Shown piece by piece: positions 62,795 to 64,000 of a stretch of 64,000 nt of DNA (positions are counted from its first letter, which is position 1; every line of letters starts with the position of its first letter). A program made the translations under genes and the position numbers. Source of the stretch: Microvirga sp. 3-52 (GTDB lineage Bacteria > Pseudomonadota > Alphaproteobacteria > Rhizobiales > Beijerinckiaceae); contig NZ_JAHAMK010000005.1 of NCBI RefSeq assembly GCF_018383585.1, positions 112,387 through 176,386 of the forward strand. Direction: 5' to 3'. The notes beneath the pieces are model-generated. The model was not told the DNA's origin, made no database searches, and worked only from the letters and a program-made list of their open reading frames with translations.

Positions 62795-63730
62795 TCACAG
62801 CGTTCTCACCTGCGCGAGCGCGCCGATCGGGCATTCGAGCGCGGCGCGATCCCAGCCGCCCGCATCGGCCGCGGCATGGTAGGTCGTGACGAGGAAGTCC
62901 AGCACCAGCGCATCGGGATCCTCGGCCTCGCGCACCGTGTCATAGGGCAGGATGAACTCGCCGAGCGTGACGTCGAAGGATGTGCCCGGCGTCACCGTCG
63001 CATCGCGAAAACCCGGCGGCTCGGGATAGGCATAGGAGTAGAAGGCCGGCTGCGGGAAGGCATCGCCGCCAGGCCAGAAGCCGGCGCTCGAGACCTCGTG
63101 CGAATAGGCCTCGCGGGTGACCGGGTCCGGCAGGCCGGGCACGCCGCCGGGGTGGAGCGGAGCGCTGCGTCCGGAAAACCGCGTCACGGCAAGGTCGAAA
63201 CTGCCCCAGAAGAAATGTACCGGCGAGGATTTGCCGAGAAACCCGGTGCGGAAGAGCTTGAACACCCGGTCCACCTGCACAAGCGCCCGCCAGAAGCGAT
63301 GCGCCGCATCGCGGTCGTAAGAGGCATGAACCCGATCCTCGGAGAAGCGGACGGGATCCGCCACCTCGTTCGGCATCTCGTTGATGACAACCTCGATGCG
63401 GATGTCTTTCAGGATCGCGAGGATCCGCGAATAGAAGTCCGCGACGCTTTGCGGCTGCAGCGGCAGTTCCCGTTCCTCTCCGCTGCTCGTGCGCACGCGC
63501 AGGAGGTGGGAGATGAAGTCGAACTCGAGTTCCAGGATCTCATGGCCGACGGGAATGGGCGATGTGCACAATCCTCGCGCGCTGACATAGAGCGGCACGT
63601 GCCAGCCGTGATTGAGCCAGGGCGAGAGCGCGAGCCGGATCTTGCCGACGATCTGTGTCCAGAGTTGCAGGGTCGCTGCCGTGTCCCGCCAGGCGGGATA
63701 GGACAGTTCAGGCCAAGAAGCATCACCCAT
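62795..63730 (-). CDS. DUF5996 family protein
   Basis: A 311-residue cytosolic protein of the DUF5996 family, of unknown function. Typical stretches are WPELSYPAWRDTAATLQLWTQIVGK in short WPELSYPAWRDTAATLQLW, LNHGWHVPLYVSARGLCTSP, FWRALVQVDRVFKLFR and PVHFFWGSFDLAVTRFSGR. The ATG of MGDASWPEL follows GGGAGGG and removes an upstream in-frame extension to 63790. Family members are often single genes. Confidence 0.88.
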   Translation of the reverse strand: MGDASWPELSYPAWRDTAATLQLWTQIVGKIRLALSPWLNHGWHVPLYVSARGLCTSPIPVGHEILELEFDFISHLLRVRTSSGEERELPLQPQSVADFYSRILAILKDIRIEVVINEMPNEVADPVRFSEDRVHASYDRDAAHRFWRALVQVDRVFKLFRTGFLGKSSPVHFFWGSFDLAVTRFSGRSAPLHPGGVPGLPDPVTREAYSHEVSSAGFWPGGDAFPQPAFYSYAYPEPPGFRDATVTPGTSFDVTLGEFILPYDTVREAEDPDALVLDFLVTTYHAAADAGGWDRAALECPIGALAQVRTL

Positions 63731-63850
63731 CAGGCCCTCCCGTGAGAAACGGAACTCAAGCAAAGCTAGAGCACCATTCGGAGCGGACAACCGGGCGGCT
63801 CAAGGCAGACGTACAGCAAACATGCACAGCGACGCAGCGTGCCGCTGAAG

Positions 63851-63881
63851 CGGCGTGTCGTTCCGCTGGAATGACACGCCG
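63851..63881. terminator. Possible terminator hairpin
   Basis: CGGCGTGTC (63851-63859) pairs with GACACGCCG (63873-63881) over a 13-base loop. It lies between the DUF5996 gene start and the stop of the gene cut by the window edge, and could end the latter's transcript. No T-run is present. Confidence 0.45.
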
Positions 63882-63900
63882 CGTCAGGACGCTTTCATCA

Positions 63901-64000
63901 TCATGCGGCCGGGCGCATGCCGGCTGCGATGGAGGTCGGGATCTCGATGTCGACCTCCAGGGTCGATACCGAGGCGCCGCGGTCCATCTTGATCTGCACG
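63901..64000 (-). CDS. C-terminal end of an unidentified gene, cut by the window edge
   Basis: The minus strand is open from the window edge to a TGA at 63903-63901, 33 codons. The peptide begins VQIKMDRGASVSTLEVDIEI and ends AAGMRPAA. The alternating strand pattern and codon use look like real coding DNA, but the family cannot be told from so little. Confidence 0.5.
   Translation of the reverse strand, partial: VQIKMDRGASVSTLEVDIEIPTSIAAGMRPAA

Overview
The window is about 64 kb of high-GC DNA from an alphaproteobacterium, almost certainly of the Rhizobiales (Hyphomicrobiales) and most like Microvirga or other Methylobacteriaceae. The pointers are a split F0 operon with separate b and b' subunits, a coxB-coxA-ctaB-coxF-ctaG-coxC cytochrome oxidase cluster followed by DUF983, SURF1, thrC and an M16 protease, a GapR/DUF2312 gene, an HWE histidine kinase, DUF6894 and DUF1127 genes, and abundant short palindromic intergenic repeats. 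The genus is inferred from protein character only.

The first half (1-32 kb) is ordinary core chromosome: the F0 ATP synthase genes; the glycine cleavage operon (gcvT-gcvH-osmC-gcvPA-gcvPB) behind a tandem glycine riboswitch; a CNNM/CBS membrane protein; a lipoprotein and an IalB-like protein; the aa3 cytochrome oxidase cluster with a well-formed FNR/FixK-type box in front; thrC with a mitochondrial-processing-peptidase-like protease; a membrane GGDEF-EAL protein; yqgE; an isolated DsbD N-terminal domain protein; a peroxiredoxin; the ispH-thrB-rnhA operon; and a CPA2 antiporter followed by a MATE exporter.

From about 32 to 58 kb the window is more accessory: small regulatory and stress genes, long intergenic gaps and most of the repeat copies. 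It holds a DUF1127 / LysR / EamA-transporter locus whose two outer promoter regions carry helically phased copies of the same short motif; a GapR gene convergent with a histone-like basic protein; a secreted protein built from nonapeptide repeats; two Crp/Fnr regulators, one interrupted by an amber codon; two pairs of tiny paralogous proteins next to signalling genes; and two RTX calcium-binding proteins, one fused to a CAP domain, with similar C-terminal ends. The last part holds a TPP-riboswitch-controlled ykoF-ykoE-ykoD-ykoC hydroxymethylpyrimidine/thiamine ECF transporter, a ComEA-like helix-hairpin-helix protein and a DUF5996 protein.

No tRNA, rRNA, CRISPR array, insertion sequence or prophage was recognised. 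The strongest candidates for something undescribed are the phased motif arrays flanking the LysR-EamA locus, the small-protein/Crp region at 46.8-51.3 kb, and the basic protein facing GapR.
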